Positions 9,601 to 17,465 of a stretch of DNA of 64,000 nucleotides are shown here, one piece after another. Every line of letters begins with the position of its first letter. The first letter of the stretch is position 1. The translations under genes were made by a program, and so were the position numbers. The notes beneath the pieces were generated by a model that saw only the letters and a program-made list of their open reading frames with translations, had not been told where the DNA came from and made no database searches. Source of the stretch: RFSX01 sp964567435 (GTDB lineage Bacteria > Bacteroidota > Bacteroidia > Chitinophagales > Saprospiraceae); assembly GCA_964567435.1 (NCBI GenBank), contig CAZMMQ010000008.1, positions 1 through 64,000 on the forward strand, written 5' to 3'.

Positions 9601-11939
9601 GGAATCGTAATACATGAGGAGCAAGATGACCCAGGGTTATCTGTTTTCCATATGGTGATGAATGGTCGTTCGTTATTGCAATTAGGCAGGATATCTATTG
9701 TAGAATCATAGATTAAGGTTGCTATACTAAAGGCTGGACCTATGATGGGGTTATCTACAGGCGGATTACTACAAGTTTCAAAGCCTTGATAAGTGCAATC
9801 TTCTATGATACTACCATCACAATCATATAATGTAAATCCAGCACCAAAAAACGTTGGATTAATACAATTTATGTTGTCATCTACAAGGATAGCTGGACTG
9901 CCATTGTGTTGTGTTGTATACACTTTATATATTATTGCCGATGAGCCTGGATCTAAACAAATGTCTGTGTTTGTTAGTATTGGATTGAGCCAATTATAGC
10001 ATAAGATTTCATCCGGATCGTTAGTGCAATTGACAACTGTTCCGCAAGTGCCTTGGCTATCCCCAGTTATTGTCCAGCCTCTAGAAACTAATTGACTTCT
10101 TGCAGATATAGCATTGGTTCCATATTGTCTTCCTTCTGCACCTAGCGTGAGATTAACTGGCGTGTTAGGGTTGGCTGCCCATCCGATAAGTGTAGAGGAA
10201 TAATTTTCACAGTTAATGCCAGTGCTATTTAACATACCAATAAGAGAAGTCGTGGAAAGCAAGCTCCAGGCACCTAAATCTTGATTAAATAATTCTGCGC
10301 CGGCAAACATTGCAAACATTGAAGTTGTGCTGCTTACATCCCAATTGTTTAGCGGTTGATTAAAAGATGAAGCACCAAAAAACATACTTGCCATGGAAGT
10401 TACTCTACCCACATTCCAATTCCCTATAGGCTGATTAAAAGACGAGGCCGCAAAAAACATAAGAGACATGTCAGTTACATTTCTAACATCCCAGTGTCTA
10501 ATGTCACCATTAAAAGAAAATGCTGCAGAAAACATTGAATTGAGGCTAGTAACTCTTGTTAAATTTGGGCTATCTATTGCGTCAGAAGTCATATTAAATG
10601 AACCGCTAAATGCATGTTCCATACTACTCCATTCAATACCACCCCATTGATCGATATTAGTTATCTTCTGCGTATCCCCACTTGAATCAAAATATATCCT
10701 AGGAAATATTCCTTTTATAGCAATCGTATATGTCCCTACTACTCCGAAGTCATGAGTCACATCTCCAGAAATTCCAAACTCATCAAAGACGCCATCATTA
10801 TCCCAATCAACATCATAGCTATATGTTTCTCCTGGAAATGTCGGAATAGTAATGCAAGAAGAACAAGATGTCCCAGGGTTATCTGTTTTCCATGTTGTAA
10901 TAAAAGGAATTTGATTATTAGGTGGGCAATCCCTCTGGTCTACCCTACAGTCATAAATCAAAATTGTATCGTTGATAATGGGTCCTAAAATGGGGTCCGC
11001 ATTGATATCATTACAATCTCCTACTATTCCTTGCGAACATTCGTAAAGGGGATCGCCGGCACAATTGTATAGAGTAAATTGTTTGGACGATTCACTGACA
11101 ACAAATTGTTGCTGATAAAAAAGAATGGAAGTTTCTCCTTGAAAGGGTACGGTATAAATTTTAAAATAATTATTGTCTTGTGGGTCTGAGAAATCACATG
11201 TAGAACCAACTATAATATTAGACAACCATGTCTGGCAAATAATAGAGTCCGGGTCGGATGGGCACTCAACGCTGCCACCACAACCTCCTTCCTCAACAAT
11301 ACTTATCGTCCCAAAACAACTTTGTTCATTTTCAGGGTTAAACACTTCATAGTCTAATGAGCCTATATCGTCACAATCAAAGAATAATTCTTCTACTTCA
11401 CTTGATTCAGAAAAAGAGAAAGTACAACCAGAATCCTCGTCATCTAATACATCATAGACACTAACAGAGCTCATATCTGTTGTCATACTCACCTCTACCA
11501 TATCAATGCAAAGAAATGGTGATACTACACAATCACAGTTGTCAGGAAATTCATTTTCTAGGCAATCATATATAAACTCCTCGTCATCTACATCATCATA
11601 CAGCGTACTACCATTACAGTTTCCTGTCAACCCGACAGAGCACTCCTCTAATAAAGTCCCATCACAGTCATACATGTGCCACTGATATGAAAACTCTTGC
11701 GCGACAAAACATTCTTCTCTTATTATAATAACGTCGGTGCCACCCAAGTCTCCTACTCTAATCGAAAAAGAACATGCCGAACTATTATCACAATTAAATT
11801 CATAGGGATACTCAAACAACGCATCTTCAATAAAATCCTGACAAAGAATTTCCGATACCGTAAGATCGCATACAACCTCCTGTGATCTGACATGACCAAT
11901 AGAAAGGAATAGTAGTATAGAGATTAAATAGTATTTCAT
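3648..11939 (-). CDS. Giant T9SS-exported adhesin with BspA-type and leucine-rich-repeat modules
   Basis: I start at the ATG at 11939 (2763 aa) because a signal peptide follows (MKYYLISILLFLSIGHVRSQ); eight upstream codons are probably untranslated. Domains in order: Cys/Asp-rich N-terminus (about 20-340); BspA/DUF285 module 1 (345-640); a Cys-rich spacer; BspA module 2 (757-1130); plant-like LRR module 1 (1130-1385) with a Trp/Cys cap; LRR module 2 (1385-1690); BspA module 3 (1695-2033); LRR module 3 (2037-2416); two HYR-like beta domains (2417-2680); and a C-terminal type B sorting domain (about 2681-2763: NYLSPNGDGKNDQ, FNRWGDQIYY, GVYYYVLR). BspA repeats read FNQDIGGWDVGNVTDMSGMF; LRRs read LTGEIPPEIGNLNNL. 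Such proteins are exported by T9SS and act in adhesion or gliding. The PorP/SprF gene upstream is a plausible dedicated partner. Confidence 0.9.
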   Translation of the reverse strand: MKYYLISILLFLSIGHVRSQEVVCDLTVSEILCQDFIEDALFEYPYEFNCDNSSACSFSIRVGDLGGTDVIIIREECFVAQEFSYQWHMYDCDGTLLEECSVGLTGNCNGSTLYDDVDDEEFIYDCLENEFPDNCDCVVSPFLCIDMVEVSMTTDMSSVSVYDVLDDEDSGCTFSFSESSEVEELFFDCDDIGSLDYEVFNPENEQSCFGTISIVEEGGCGGSVECPSDPDSIICQTWLSNIIVGSTCDFSDPQDNNYFKIYTVPFQGETSILFYQQQFVVSESSKQFTLYNCAGDPLYECSQGIVGDCNDINADPILGPIINDTILIYDCRVDQRDCPPNNQIPFITTWKTDNPGTSCSSCITIPTFPGETYSYDVDWDNDGVFDEFGISGDVTHDFGVVGTYTIAIKGIFPRIYFDSSGDTQKITNIDQWGGIEWSSMEHAFSGSFNMTSDAIDSPNLTRVTSLNSMFSAAFSFNGDIRHWDVRNVTDMSLMFFAASSFNQPIGNWNVGRVTSMASMFFGASSFNQPLNNWDVSSTTSMFAMFAGAELFNQDLGAWSLLSTTSLIGMLNSTGINCENYSSTLIGWAANPNTPVNLTLGAEGRQYGTNAISARSQLVSRGWTITGDSQGTCGTVVNCTNDPDEILCYNWLNPILTNTDICLDPGSSAIIYKVYTTQHNGSPAILVDDNINCINPTFFGAGFTLYDCDGSIIEDCTYQGFETCSNPPVDNPIIGPAFSIATLIYDSTIDILPNCNNERPFITIWKTDNPGSSCSSCITIPTFSGETYDYDIDWDNDGVYDTLGITGDFTYDFGTVGIYTIAIRGDFPRIFFNDSDFNDTNDDSDKIVDINQWGDIQWSSMADAFQGCRNMIASATDKPDISNLTDLSGMFDNATLFNEDISDWEVSHVTNMSGMFRFARAFNQDIGGWDVGNVTDMSGMFTGTNFFNQDISIWDVSNVTDMSSMFNFTDAFNQDIGGWDVGNVTNMRSMFWFSNAFNQDIGIWDVSNVTDMDQMFWTSNAFNQDIGDWEVSNVAGMLRMFDNAIAFNQSLSDWNLMSSVDLESMLDNSGIDCANYTETLQGWAANSNTPTGITLGAEGMQYDPSTVIAREALINNLDWTITGDMQGSCGITPCTHPDYDALLSFYNSTNGDSWTNNDGWLEGSQGSNCDPCTWFGIGCDTNGRVDSLRLFSNELNGILTSDLQNLTFLRHLNLGLNELTGEIPPEIGNLNNLTSLRLFANDLSGSIPPEIGNLTNLEFIWIANNNLNGEIPTEIGGLINLITFWAYENNLSGDIPSEFGNLNNLTRLRLESNNLDGCFPPSLQNICSLPPNTFSIIGDGYNFTDNPLLPYNGDYERVCNGDVQIGAPCGITQDNIIDANCNCVSIPVCTPANQGDFDALISIYTSMNGDGWNENQGWKDGFEGNDCDYCQWEGIICDANDRVTDVLLSNNNLTGSLPPLISNGLEELVELSMFTNNINGDIPSWIYQKINLERIDLNGNNISGIISPSIGNLSKLRDISLLDNELSGSIPANIGNLDSLEYLVIGLNNLEGGIPNSIVQCLELQLLAVFSNNISGQIPSDIGQLVKLEQLLLNDNNLTGIIPSSIGQLSNIVQLLLNDNNLSGCFEDELLNLCSLPHNENGDFSMAGYSFVRNTLLPFSGDYSRICIDDDPQIGAPCGMQQDSIIDANCNCVAINIQRPFITTWQTDNPGSSCPACITIPTTGGGYNYDIDWDNDGVYDTLGITGDFTYDFGTVGIYTIAIRGDFPRIFFNNEGDKEKIVNINQWGDIEWTSMVNAFFGCSNLNSDAIDVPDLSSVTSLNSMFNDAESFNGNIDNWDVSNVTDMLRLFDGAREFNGNLNSWQVGNVSNMSQMFKDALVFNGDLSNWNVESVTDMFSMFRNAISFNSDISNWNLSNANSTQRMFEDARSFDNDIGSWDVSNVLTMNNMFKNANSFNQELELWSFNPLVLLTGMLDNSGIDCDNYSSTLAGWAANPNTPDNLTLGAIGMQYDPSAASARDQLLVSGWMINGDIESSCMPCNHSDYDALLALYNSTNGVNWTNNTGWVDGAIGINCDPCTWEGVICDIDLRVIEISLSNNGLAGLIPDEFYNLDFLEELDLSENAISGELSVRLGNLSSLKTLRLGANNLIGSIPESFGNLVNLESIWIGNNELRGEIPQSFNQLSLLRHFDASKNSLTGTLDFLSSLTSLETVNLIVNEFSGSIPNDINNLSFVRELRLSDNNLTGSIPSVISDLSTLEWLDLSLNRLEGEIPVSIYLLQNLERLWLHENNLIGSIHPDIQNLSSIISIALYDNNLEGRIPSGLISISTLTHIDMSDNNFSGCFEFSSQEICNLGHLDRDIVVTPTGGTIFTSSYNFIRNNLLPYNGDYERVCAGEPQEGASCGIKQNEVIDAECECVTEIPCPGIDWINLPADITISCDQVSSIDFELPYSNMGDVDCIVMGTTLADTSIVNDGCDKILTLEWVQVNNNVEISTQQVIRITDIPAPSWVNPIDEIQIQCEDIPAIESQLEYSNGLSDICQIAGIVEAVVSIDTSLCGEDRVLTWNYQGGNCFVDLTHTQDVEVLGCNAITLADDFLSAMTRENIEVQLLENDVALLTEVNYSIEIINFSEDILVDTILTQDGLFSFRLNEGFLDTIKVVYEVCDLQCNICESATLFITDESFEDIVPTNYLSPNGDGKNDQLRFTDGDVINGAELWIFNRWGDQIYYKENYTNDWNANGIPSGVYYYVLRIRDTELKRTLTILK
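6627..6760 (-). repeat. 134-bp duplicated segment, copy in BspA module 3
   Basis: This segment matches 9444-9577 at all but two of 134 positions by direct reading. It encodes the conserved bridge of the module (DWDNDGVYDTLGITGDFTYD onward). The corresponding part of BspA module 1, near 10690-10820, is clearly diverged, so only modules 2 and 3 share this near-identity. Confidence 0.9.
8796..9320 (-). repeat. Seven 75-bp tandem units (25-residue BspA repeats)
   Basis: The codons for the FNQ-type start of each repeat recur at 8796, 8871, 8946, 9021, 9096, 9171 and 9246, an exact 75-bp period. Each unit encodes a 25-residue DUF285 repeat of the form FNQDI-x-WDVSNVTDM-xx-MF. The fixed period with drifting sequence indicates an in-frame tandem array under coding constraint. 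Confidence 0.9.
9444..9577 (-). repeat. 134-bp duplicated segment, copy in BspA module 2
   Basis: Partner of 6627-6760 with two mismatches. The copies are 2.8 kb apart in direct orientation inside one gene, so they could recombine to delete or amplify the intervening LRR modules. Confidence 0.9.
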
Positions 11940-12047
11940 ATAATAAATTAAATTCTGATACATCTAGATGTCGGATATATCACTTTCAAAAAAAGTCACA
12001 TTAATTAAATGGAATGCCAACCCTTACTTCTCAAAGAAGGCTAGTTC

Positions 12048-13019
12048 TTATTGTGTCAATAGATAGGCTACAAATGCCTCGTAACCTATTCCTGCAAATT
12101 GCCCTAAGGAACCCAATGAGTAATCAACTTTAGTTCCTATTCTCAGCATCCCATCTTTAACTAGCCAGCCTAGTGCAGATTGGTCATTGAAGATGAGTCC
12201 TACTTGTGCAAATACTTCACCATTGGTTACTGCTCCTATTGCTCCCCAATATTTATTTTGTTCTTCATAGCGAATATTGGCCATAACATTCACCACAGAA
12301 CTAAAGGCGTAGGATATCATTACAGATGGTTCTATAAAGTTGCTAGATCTACGATATCGTTTGATTCGCATACCTCCATGTAGGTAAGCATGTACTACAG
12401 AATTCAAGGACCCATAAGAAGATATTCTGTTCTCTATGGGAAAGGTTTGGCTTATTGCCGCTCCAAAGTAAAAGTGAGGTAGATGAGAATAAAAATCTGA
12501 TACACTATTGTAGAATGCACCAAAACTTATTGTTGGCCTAAAGAATGTGAAGCCCTCATCTGGGATTGTAATATCCCCTTCTATCCCATCGAAGGATACA
12601 AGATTACCAGCATCAAATCTAAATTGATTGATCTTAGCACCAAGGCCAAAGGTTAGTACTCCGTCTCGGATGCCAAATAACTGCGGGTAGATTTTATATG
12701 TATAAGTGCCTCCTAGACCTACGGACTCATATGGTCCTACTTTATCACTCTCCAGATAGGCACCTACTGTAGTCCGTGTCTTATTGAGCAGAAATGGATA
12801 TTGAAATCCTGCGGTGACATATTCAGGACTATCTTGGAATCCTGTCCATTCTTGTCGAAATGTTGTGCTAACCTCCCATGAATCCCATCTTGCAGTAAGT
12901 GCTGGATTCCATATAAATCCATTCTCATAGAAAGATGACCAAGGTGCAGTCTGCTGAGATTGTGATTTCGTAATACAGCATAGCAAAGCTAGCAATATAC
13001 TTAACATTGATTTTTTCAT
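12048..13019 (-). CDS. PorP/SprF family T9SS-associated outer-membrane protein
   Basis: The 323-residue product has a signal peptide (MKKSMLSILLALLCCITKSQS) and the family's opening pattern: SFYENGFIWNPALTA, then TTFRQEWTGFQDSP and the strand TTVGAYLESDKVGPY. The rest is a regular 14-stranded-barrel-like series ending near the C-terminus (GIGYEAFVAYLLTQ). PorP/SprF proteins sit in the outer membrane and are needed for export or anchoring of particular T9SS type B cargo. Length is normal. It lies 108 bp upstream of the giant adhesin gene on the same strand, so the two probably form a barrel/cargo pair; in Flavobacterium the sprB/sprF order is reversed. Confidence 0.85.
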   Translation of the reverse strand: MKKSMLSILLALLCCITKSQSQQTAPWSSFYENGFIWNPALTARWDSWEVSTTFRQEWTGFQDSPEYVTAGFQYPFLLNKTRTTVGAYLESDKVGPYESVGLGGTYTYKIYPQLFGIRDGVLTFGLGAKINQFRFDAGNLVSFDGIEGDITIPDEGFTFFRPTISFGAFYNSVSDFYSHLPHFYFGAAISQTFPIENRISSYGSLNSVVHAYLHGGMRIKRYRRSSNFIEPSVMISYAFSSVVNVMANIRYEEQNKYWGAIGAVTNGEVFAQVGLIFNDQSALGWLVKDGMLRIGTKVDYSLGSLGQFAGIGYEAFVAYLLTQ

Positions 13020-13084
13020 TGTTGGGGTTGAAATTATATTCAGATACTAATGTCGTAAATATTGACTATAATCTTTTACGCATA

Positions 13085-13888
13085 TTACGTATTTGTATCA
13101 GGGTAATTAAATATTCCTTGATCATCTAGCAAATGAGCGACGTCTACAGCTCTTCGAATATGATTAAATAAAAACTTAGCATTATATAAAATTTGCTGAT
13201 TATGTTTTTCTATGGTTCTTCTTGATAAGGATAGTTTCTCTGCTACACCAGTAGAACTAACACCTTGTGCATACAGGTTCATCACCTGTAATTGTCTTTT
13301 CGTAAACCCAATAGCATTTAGTGTCTCTAGATTAAACTGTCTTAATTCTTCTTGAATATCTGAATTTTTTCTTTGCTTGCTTTTAAAATCAAAAAAAGAT
13401 ATGAATGAGTTTGCCCAATATTTACTTATTGGAACATACCATTTTAAATATTGGATTGGATAATTGTTCTCATCATAAGAAAGAGCTTTTGAGATTATAT
13501 AATAGGATTTATACTCTTCTCCACGTAGCGATAAACTACAGCTAGATCTACAATAAATTTTTTCGTCTATTGAGTTTGATTGAAAGTAATTGCACAACAG
13601 AATTTCAAGATTTGTGTCATTCAGCTTTTTTATCAATGCTTGACGTGGGTGTACTTGCAGCATTGATTTTGGAGATATAAAAATTTGATTATTGCTTTTC
13701 GCATGAGAGTATTGTCTCATTTTAGCATTATAAATTATCAGGTTTGTTCCAGGAGGTAGTCCTTTGCTGTATGTTGCCCTAATTTGATCTATTTCTGATT
13801 TGCTAGGAAAGATGACATCAGTCATTCTATTCCTAATTTCAGCAAGATTATCTCTCTTTTTCTGCAGCAAATCATTTAGTTGCTTCAT
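13085..13888 (-). CDS. LuxR-type helix-turn-helix regulator
   Basis: The 267-residue protein carries a C-terminal LuxR/GerE helix-turn-helix at about residues 195-250: FTKRQLQVMNLYAQGVSSTG followed by VAEKLSLSRRTIEKHNQQI. The N-terminal 190 residues lack a receiver Asp and resemble the PAS-like sensor halves of Bacteroidota one-component regulators, but no ligand pocket can be recognised. It follows the kinase gene with 94 bp between them and precedes the PorP/adhesin pair, so it could link the signalling island to adhesin expression; that link is inference. Confidence 0.8.
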   Translation of the reverse strand: MKQLNDLLQKKRDNLAEIRNRMTDVIFPSKSEIDQIRATYSKGLPPGTNLIIYNAKMRQYSHAKSNNQIFISPKSMLQVHPRQALIKKLNDTNLEILLCNYFQSNSIDEKIYCRSSCSLSLRGEEYKSYYIISKALSYDENNYPIQYLKWYVPISKYWANSFISFFDFKSKQRKNSDIQEELRQFNLETLNAIGFTKRQLQVMNLYAQGVSSTGVAEKLSLSRRTIEKHNQQILYNAKFLFNHIRRAVDVAHLLDDQGIFNYPDTNT

Positions 13889-13982
13889 CTCCTTATATGT
13901 TTAGTTATATACAAGAATATTGCTACTTACTCTAAAAGCGTCAGATCATGTTTGTATCAATTCTAATACTGTATGAAAACTA

Positions 13983-16900
13983 TTATCCTTTAGCCAATCG
14001 AAACCCTGTCCAGCCATTCCTAATAGAAGCCATGTTTTTATTTCTAGAATCTACCCTACAGTCAGATGATTTACTCCTCCATGAGCCTCCTCTGATAATT
14101 TTCTCATTAGTAGTCTCTTTCTCTGACCCATATCCATCTTTACTATATAATGAGTTACACCATTCATGCACATTTCCCGTCATGTCATATAAGCCGAAAT
14201 CATTTTGATTTTTAGAGCCTGCCCTTTGGGTACCATTGTTACTATTACTCCTATATACTCCTACCTGGATGATATCGTTACCTCCAGAATACTTGTACTC
14301 ACTGCCTGCCTTGGCTGCATATTCCCATTCTTCTTCAGTGGGCAACCTATAACTAGTACCATAAGTCCCATTAATCTTATCTATGAATTTTTGAGCATCA
14401 TAATAACTTACATTCTCTACGGGACATTCTTTGCAATCATTATAAGTACTAGGATTTGTACCCATAACCGCTTCATACTCTTCCTGGGTTACTTCGTATT
14501 TTGACAAGTAGAATTCGTCAACTGTGACCTCAATTGCCGGAGAATTATCATTGTCACATTGTTTCTTACAACCTAGGAAGAAGTTGCCGCCTGATATTTT
14601 AATCATATTACCTGCAATGGCATTGACAATTCTACTCGCAGGAGTATTACCTGATTTTACTTCTTCATTCTCCACATCTGTTTTCGGTAACGATTCCTTT
14701 TTGAGTTGCTTTATTCGTGTCTTTATTTCGGCCCTCTTATAATCATCCTTGCTCTTAGATAATGCCTCTAATTCTTCTATGCTTCCTTTTTCTAATAATT
14801 GATTTACTCTATCACGAAATAATTTCTCTGTCTTAATGACATCTAATCTTTCACGTACTTGGTTTGCGAATTTAGAGTTTGGATGCCGTCTTTCGAAGTC
14901 TAGCAACTTTTGGGAATCCTCAGTAGCCTTAATTGCTTCCCAGTCATTAGCGAATTGATTTGACACTAGTTTAGCCTGTGCAAGTCGAGCAAGTTGAGCG
15001 ATTTCTAAGGTTGGGTACTTATCTATAATTGTTTGGTAACCACCAATGGTATTCCGTTGCACTGTAGCATTCCACTCAAGATTCCTTTGGTTTTGTTTTA
15101 AGTCAACAAGTTCTGACTTAGCACTCTTTGTGTATTTACCATCTGGGAATTTTTCGACATAATATTGAAGTTGAGCAATCTGTCCGCTTTGTTTTGCACT
15201 CAGATACATTTCTTCCTCAGAATTGCCTGACTCTAATAACTGATTGTCTATAAGTGTTTTGATTTTTGCATTGGCCTCATCAATATAATTACCGAGCTGA
15301 TTAGCCTCTACATAATCACTATATGACTCTATTGTATTGGTTTCTTTAGCATCATTCCATTCTTCATTATCTCTTATTGATAGAAGTACTGCTTTCCTTG
15401 ACTTATAAAGATCATCGTAGGCAATGGACGCATCAAGCTTCTCTAAAGTTAAAAGCTCATCTATTGATTTTGCGTTTGCAATCTGATCTCTATACTGAGG
15501 CTTCGTCTCTTTGTGTTCTTCTTCTACTGCTTCATTTTCATTTGACCCAATCACTGAAACTGGCTCTTCCCCAAAATATTGAATACCCACAAAGGTTCCG
15601 ATCGATAGTAAAAACAAAGCTGCAACGATTTGTTTTCTATATTTCGATAGAATACTCGGGGTCGCTTTCGGTTCTTGTCGATTAGGGGTAGCGATTCTTT
15701 TTGTTATTTCCGCTTTATTGGGCTTTGCCTCATTTGTTTGTTTTTTATTCTTATTCGCTTTCCTATTTCCCTGTTCTTTCTGCTTCTTGGCTTTGGCTTT
15801 TTTAGAAATTAGCGCTTCTGCCTTTTTTCTTTTTGCTTCTTCCCTTTCTCGCTTTAAACGATTGGCTTTAACCTGCTTATCCTTCTTCCTTTTTTCCTCG
15901 TCCGATTTAGCCTTCTCCGCTATAAGGGCCTCCTTCTCGCTTTTCTCCTTAGCTAAAATTATTTGTTGCTGTCTCTCTGCTTCCGCTTCTCTCTCAAGTC
16001 TATCAGCCTCCGCTTGTTGTTCCTTCTTTTGTCTAGCTTTCTCGGCTTCTCTCTTCGCTAGTTCTAATTTTTCCTTTTTGAGTTGATCCTCTTTCTGTTT
16101 TTCTAACTTGGCTTGATCTTTTTCAAGTTTTATTCTTTCGTCTTCTGTTACTAAATCCTTGTTTTCTATAGTCTCTTTTTCATGACTTAATTCGGATTTA
16201 TCAGCTTCATTAATCTTATCAATTAATTGCAATTGTTCTCCAACTGAAACGATAACCGTCCCTTCGTCATCCTCAGTAGCCTTTACAGCTACTGGATTTA
16301 TTTCCACCTTTTGAGAGGTTTTGTATTGATTGATAATGCCTAGAACTTCACTCGCAGACTTTATTCTCTTTTCAGGATCTTTAATTAAGCATTTAGTAAT
16401 TACCTCTATATAGGGGATGGGACATTTTTCGATTTCAGGAGGAAGTGGGGCATTAACAATATTCTGAGATATAATTCTTCTTTTGACTTCAGGTCTAGAA
16501 GAAGCGTCACTTGCAATAAATGGGATGTGACCCAAAAAAAGCTCAAAGGCAATGACACCTACTGCCCAAAGATCTGTATTGTCCCGTAAAGGCTCACCCA
16601 ACAACTGTTCTGGGCTACTATATTCTAGGGTTCCCCCACCAAAACTATTGGTCACCGCAGAGAGATCACCATCGTTTGTATACTTTGCTAACCCAAAGTC
16701 TGCAATCTTAGGCGTAAAATGACCCTTGCGTTCAGAAATAAGAATATTGCTAGGCTTTAGGTCTCTATGCTTGACACCATGCTTGTGCAAAACCTCCAAG
16801 CCTCTAAAAAGACCAATTATCAGTTCCTCTATATGAACAGACTCTAAGTCTTTATTACTAACTAACTGCTTAAGATTGCCTTGGGGATAATACTGCATGA

Positions 16901-17183
16901 CAGCGTAGTCAAACATGCCATTGGGCATAGCAAAGGTATGCACCGATTCATAATTAATGATGTTTTTATGGATCGGCAAACGCTTGGTCGCATCAAATTC
17001 TGAAATGAGAGAAAACTCCTTTCCATTTATAACTTTTACCTCTGCAATTTTTACCGCCTTCCACTCATCCCGGAGATTATCCCAGGCTTTGTACACTGTA
17101 CCAAAAGCTCCACCACCGAGCCTTCCGTCTCGTATGTCTATATCATATCTCAGAAAAAATTCTTCTTTCGAAAGACTAGTCAT
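13983..17183 (-). CDS. Transmembrane Ser/Thr protein kinase with C-terminal FGE-like domain
   Basis: This 1066-residue protein has an N-terminal Hanks-type kinase (about 14-285) with intact motifs: glycine loop RLGGGAFGTVYKA, Lys in AVKIA, catalytic loop KHRDLKPSN, DFGLAK and SSPEQ. Residues about 330-505 are a Lys/Glu-rich coiled coil, 513-540 a membrane segment (IVAALFLLSIGTFVGIQYF), 560-840 helical repeats, and 854-1066 a formylglycine-generating-enzyme (FGE/SUMF1) fold (MIKISGGNFFLGC, YRLPTEEEWEYAA, DMTGNVHEWC, IRGGSWRS, GFRLA). The kinase faces the cytoplasm and the FGE-like part the periplasm. The first of the two FGE catalytic cysteines is Ser (GGSWRS) and the second remains (SSDCR), so this domain probably binds rather than oxidises. 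The PP2C gene lies 282 bp upstream. Confidence 0.93.
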   Translation of the reverse strand: MTSLSKEEFFLRYDIDIRDGRLGGGAFGTVYKAWDNLRDEWKAVKIAEVKVINGKEFSLISEFDATKRLPIHKNIINYESVHTFAMPNGMFDYAVMQYYPQGNLKQLVSNKDLESVHIEELIIGLFRGLEVLHKHGVKHRDLKPSNILISERKGHFTPKIADFGLAKYTNDGDLSAVTNSFGGGTLEYSSPEQLLGEPLRDNTDLWAVGVIAFELFLGHIPFIASDASSRPEVKRRIISQNIVNAPLPPEIEKCPIPYIEVITKCLIKDPEKRIKSASEVLGIINQYKTSQKVEINPVAVKATEDDEGTVIVSVGEQLQLIDKINEADKSELSHEKETIENKDLVTEDERIKLEKDQAKLEKQKEDQLKKEKLELAKREAEKARQKKEQQAEADRLEREAEAERQQQIILAKEKSEKEALIAEKAKSDEEKRKKDKQVKANRLKREREEAKRKKAEALISKKAKAKKQKEQGNRKANKNKKQTNEAKPNKAEITKRIATPNRQEPKATPSILSKYRKQIVAALFLLSIGTFVGIQYFGEEPVSVIGSNENEAVEEEHKETKPQYRDQIANAKSIDELLTLEKLDASIAYDDLYKSRKAVLLSIRDNEEWNDAKETNTIESYSDYVEANQLGNYIDEANAKIKTLIDNQLLESGNSEEEMYLSAKQSGQIAQLQYYVEKFPDGKYTKSAKSELVDLKQNQRNLEWNATVQRNTIGGYQTIIDKYPTLEIAQLARLAQAKLVSNQFANDWEAIKATEDSQKLLDFERRHPNSKFANQVRERLDVIKTEKLFRDRVNQLLEKGSIEELEALSKSKDDYKRAEIKTRIKQLKKESLPKTDVENEEVKSGNTPASRIVNAIAGNMIKISGGNFFLGCKKQCDNDNSPAIEVTVDEFYLSKYEVTQEEYEAVMGTNPSTYNDCKECPVENVSYYDAQKFIDKINGTYGTSYRLPTEEEWEYAAKAGSEYKYSGGNDIIQVGVYRSNSNNGTQRAGSKNQNDFGLYDMTGNVHEWCNSLYSKDGYGSEKETTNEKIIRGGSWRSKSSDCRVDSRNKNMASIRNGWTGFRLAKG

Positions 17184-17465
17184 TAGGATTGATGCATTCT
17201 GTAAACACCTTAAAAATAGGCATCAGAAACTACCTTTCGAAAGACTTATAAAACGAAGTTGCGCTATTACACGCTAGAAAATCTACATAGGGTCACTCGA
17301 AAATTCTATTATAATATATAAGTGCTTGGCATTCAATAAAATAGAAAACCAGCTCAACAAATCAGAAAGCAGATATTTTCGATTAAGAATGAACGTACTT
17401 TTTTATAGCCGGTACACCAACACTATAAAAATAGGATTTAAAACTACGTGGCATACGCAGTTTTT

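Noticed and set aside
4389..10988. Many plus-strand open frames of 60-160 codons opposite the giant adhesin gene
   Set aside because: They mirror the repeat structure and codon use of the real minus-strand gene, lack recognisable domains and overlap a clearly coding frame.
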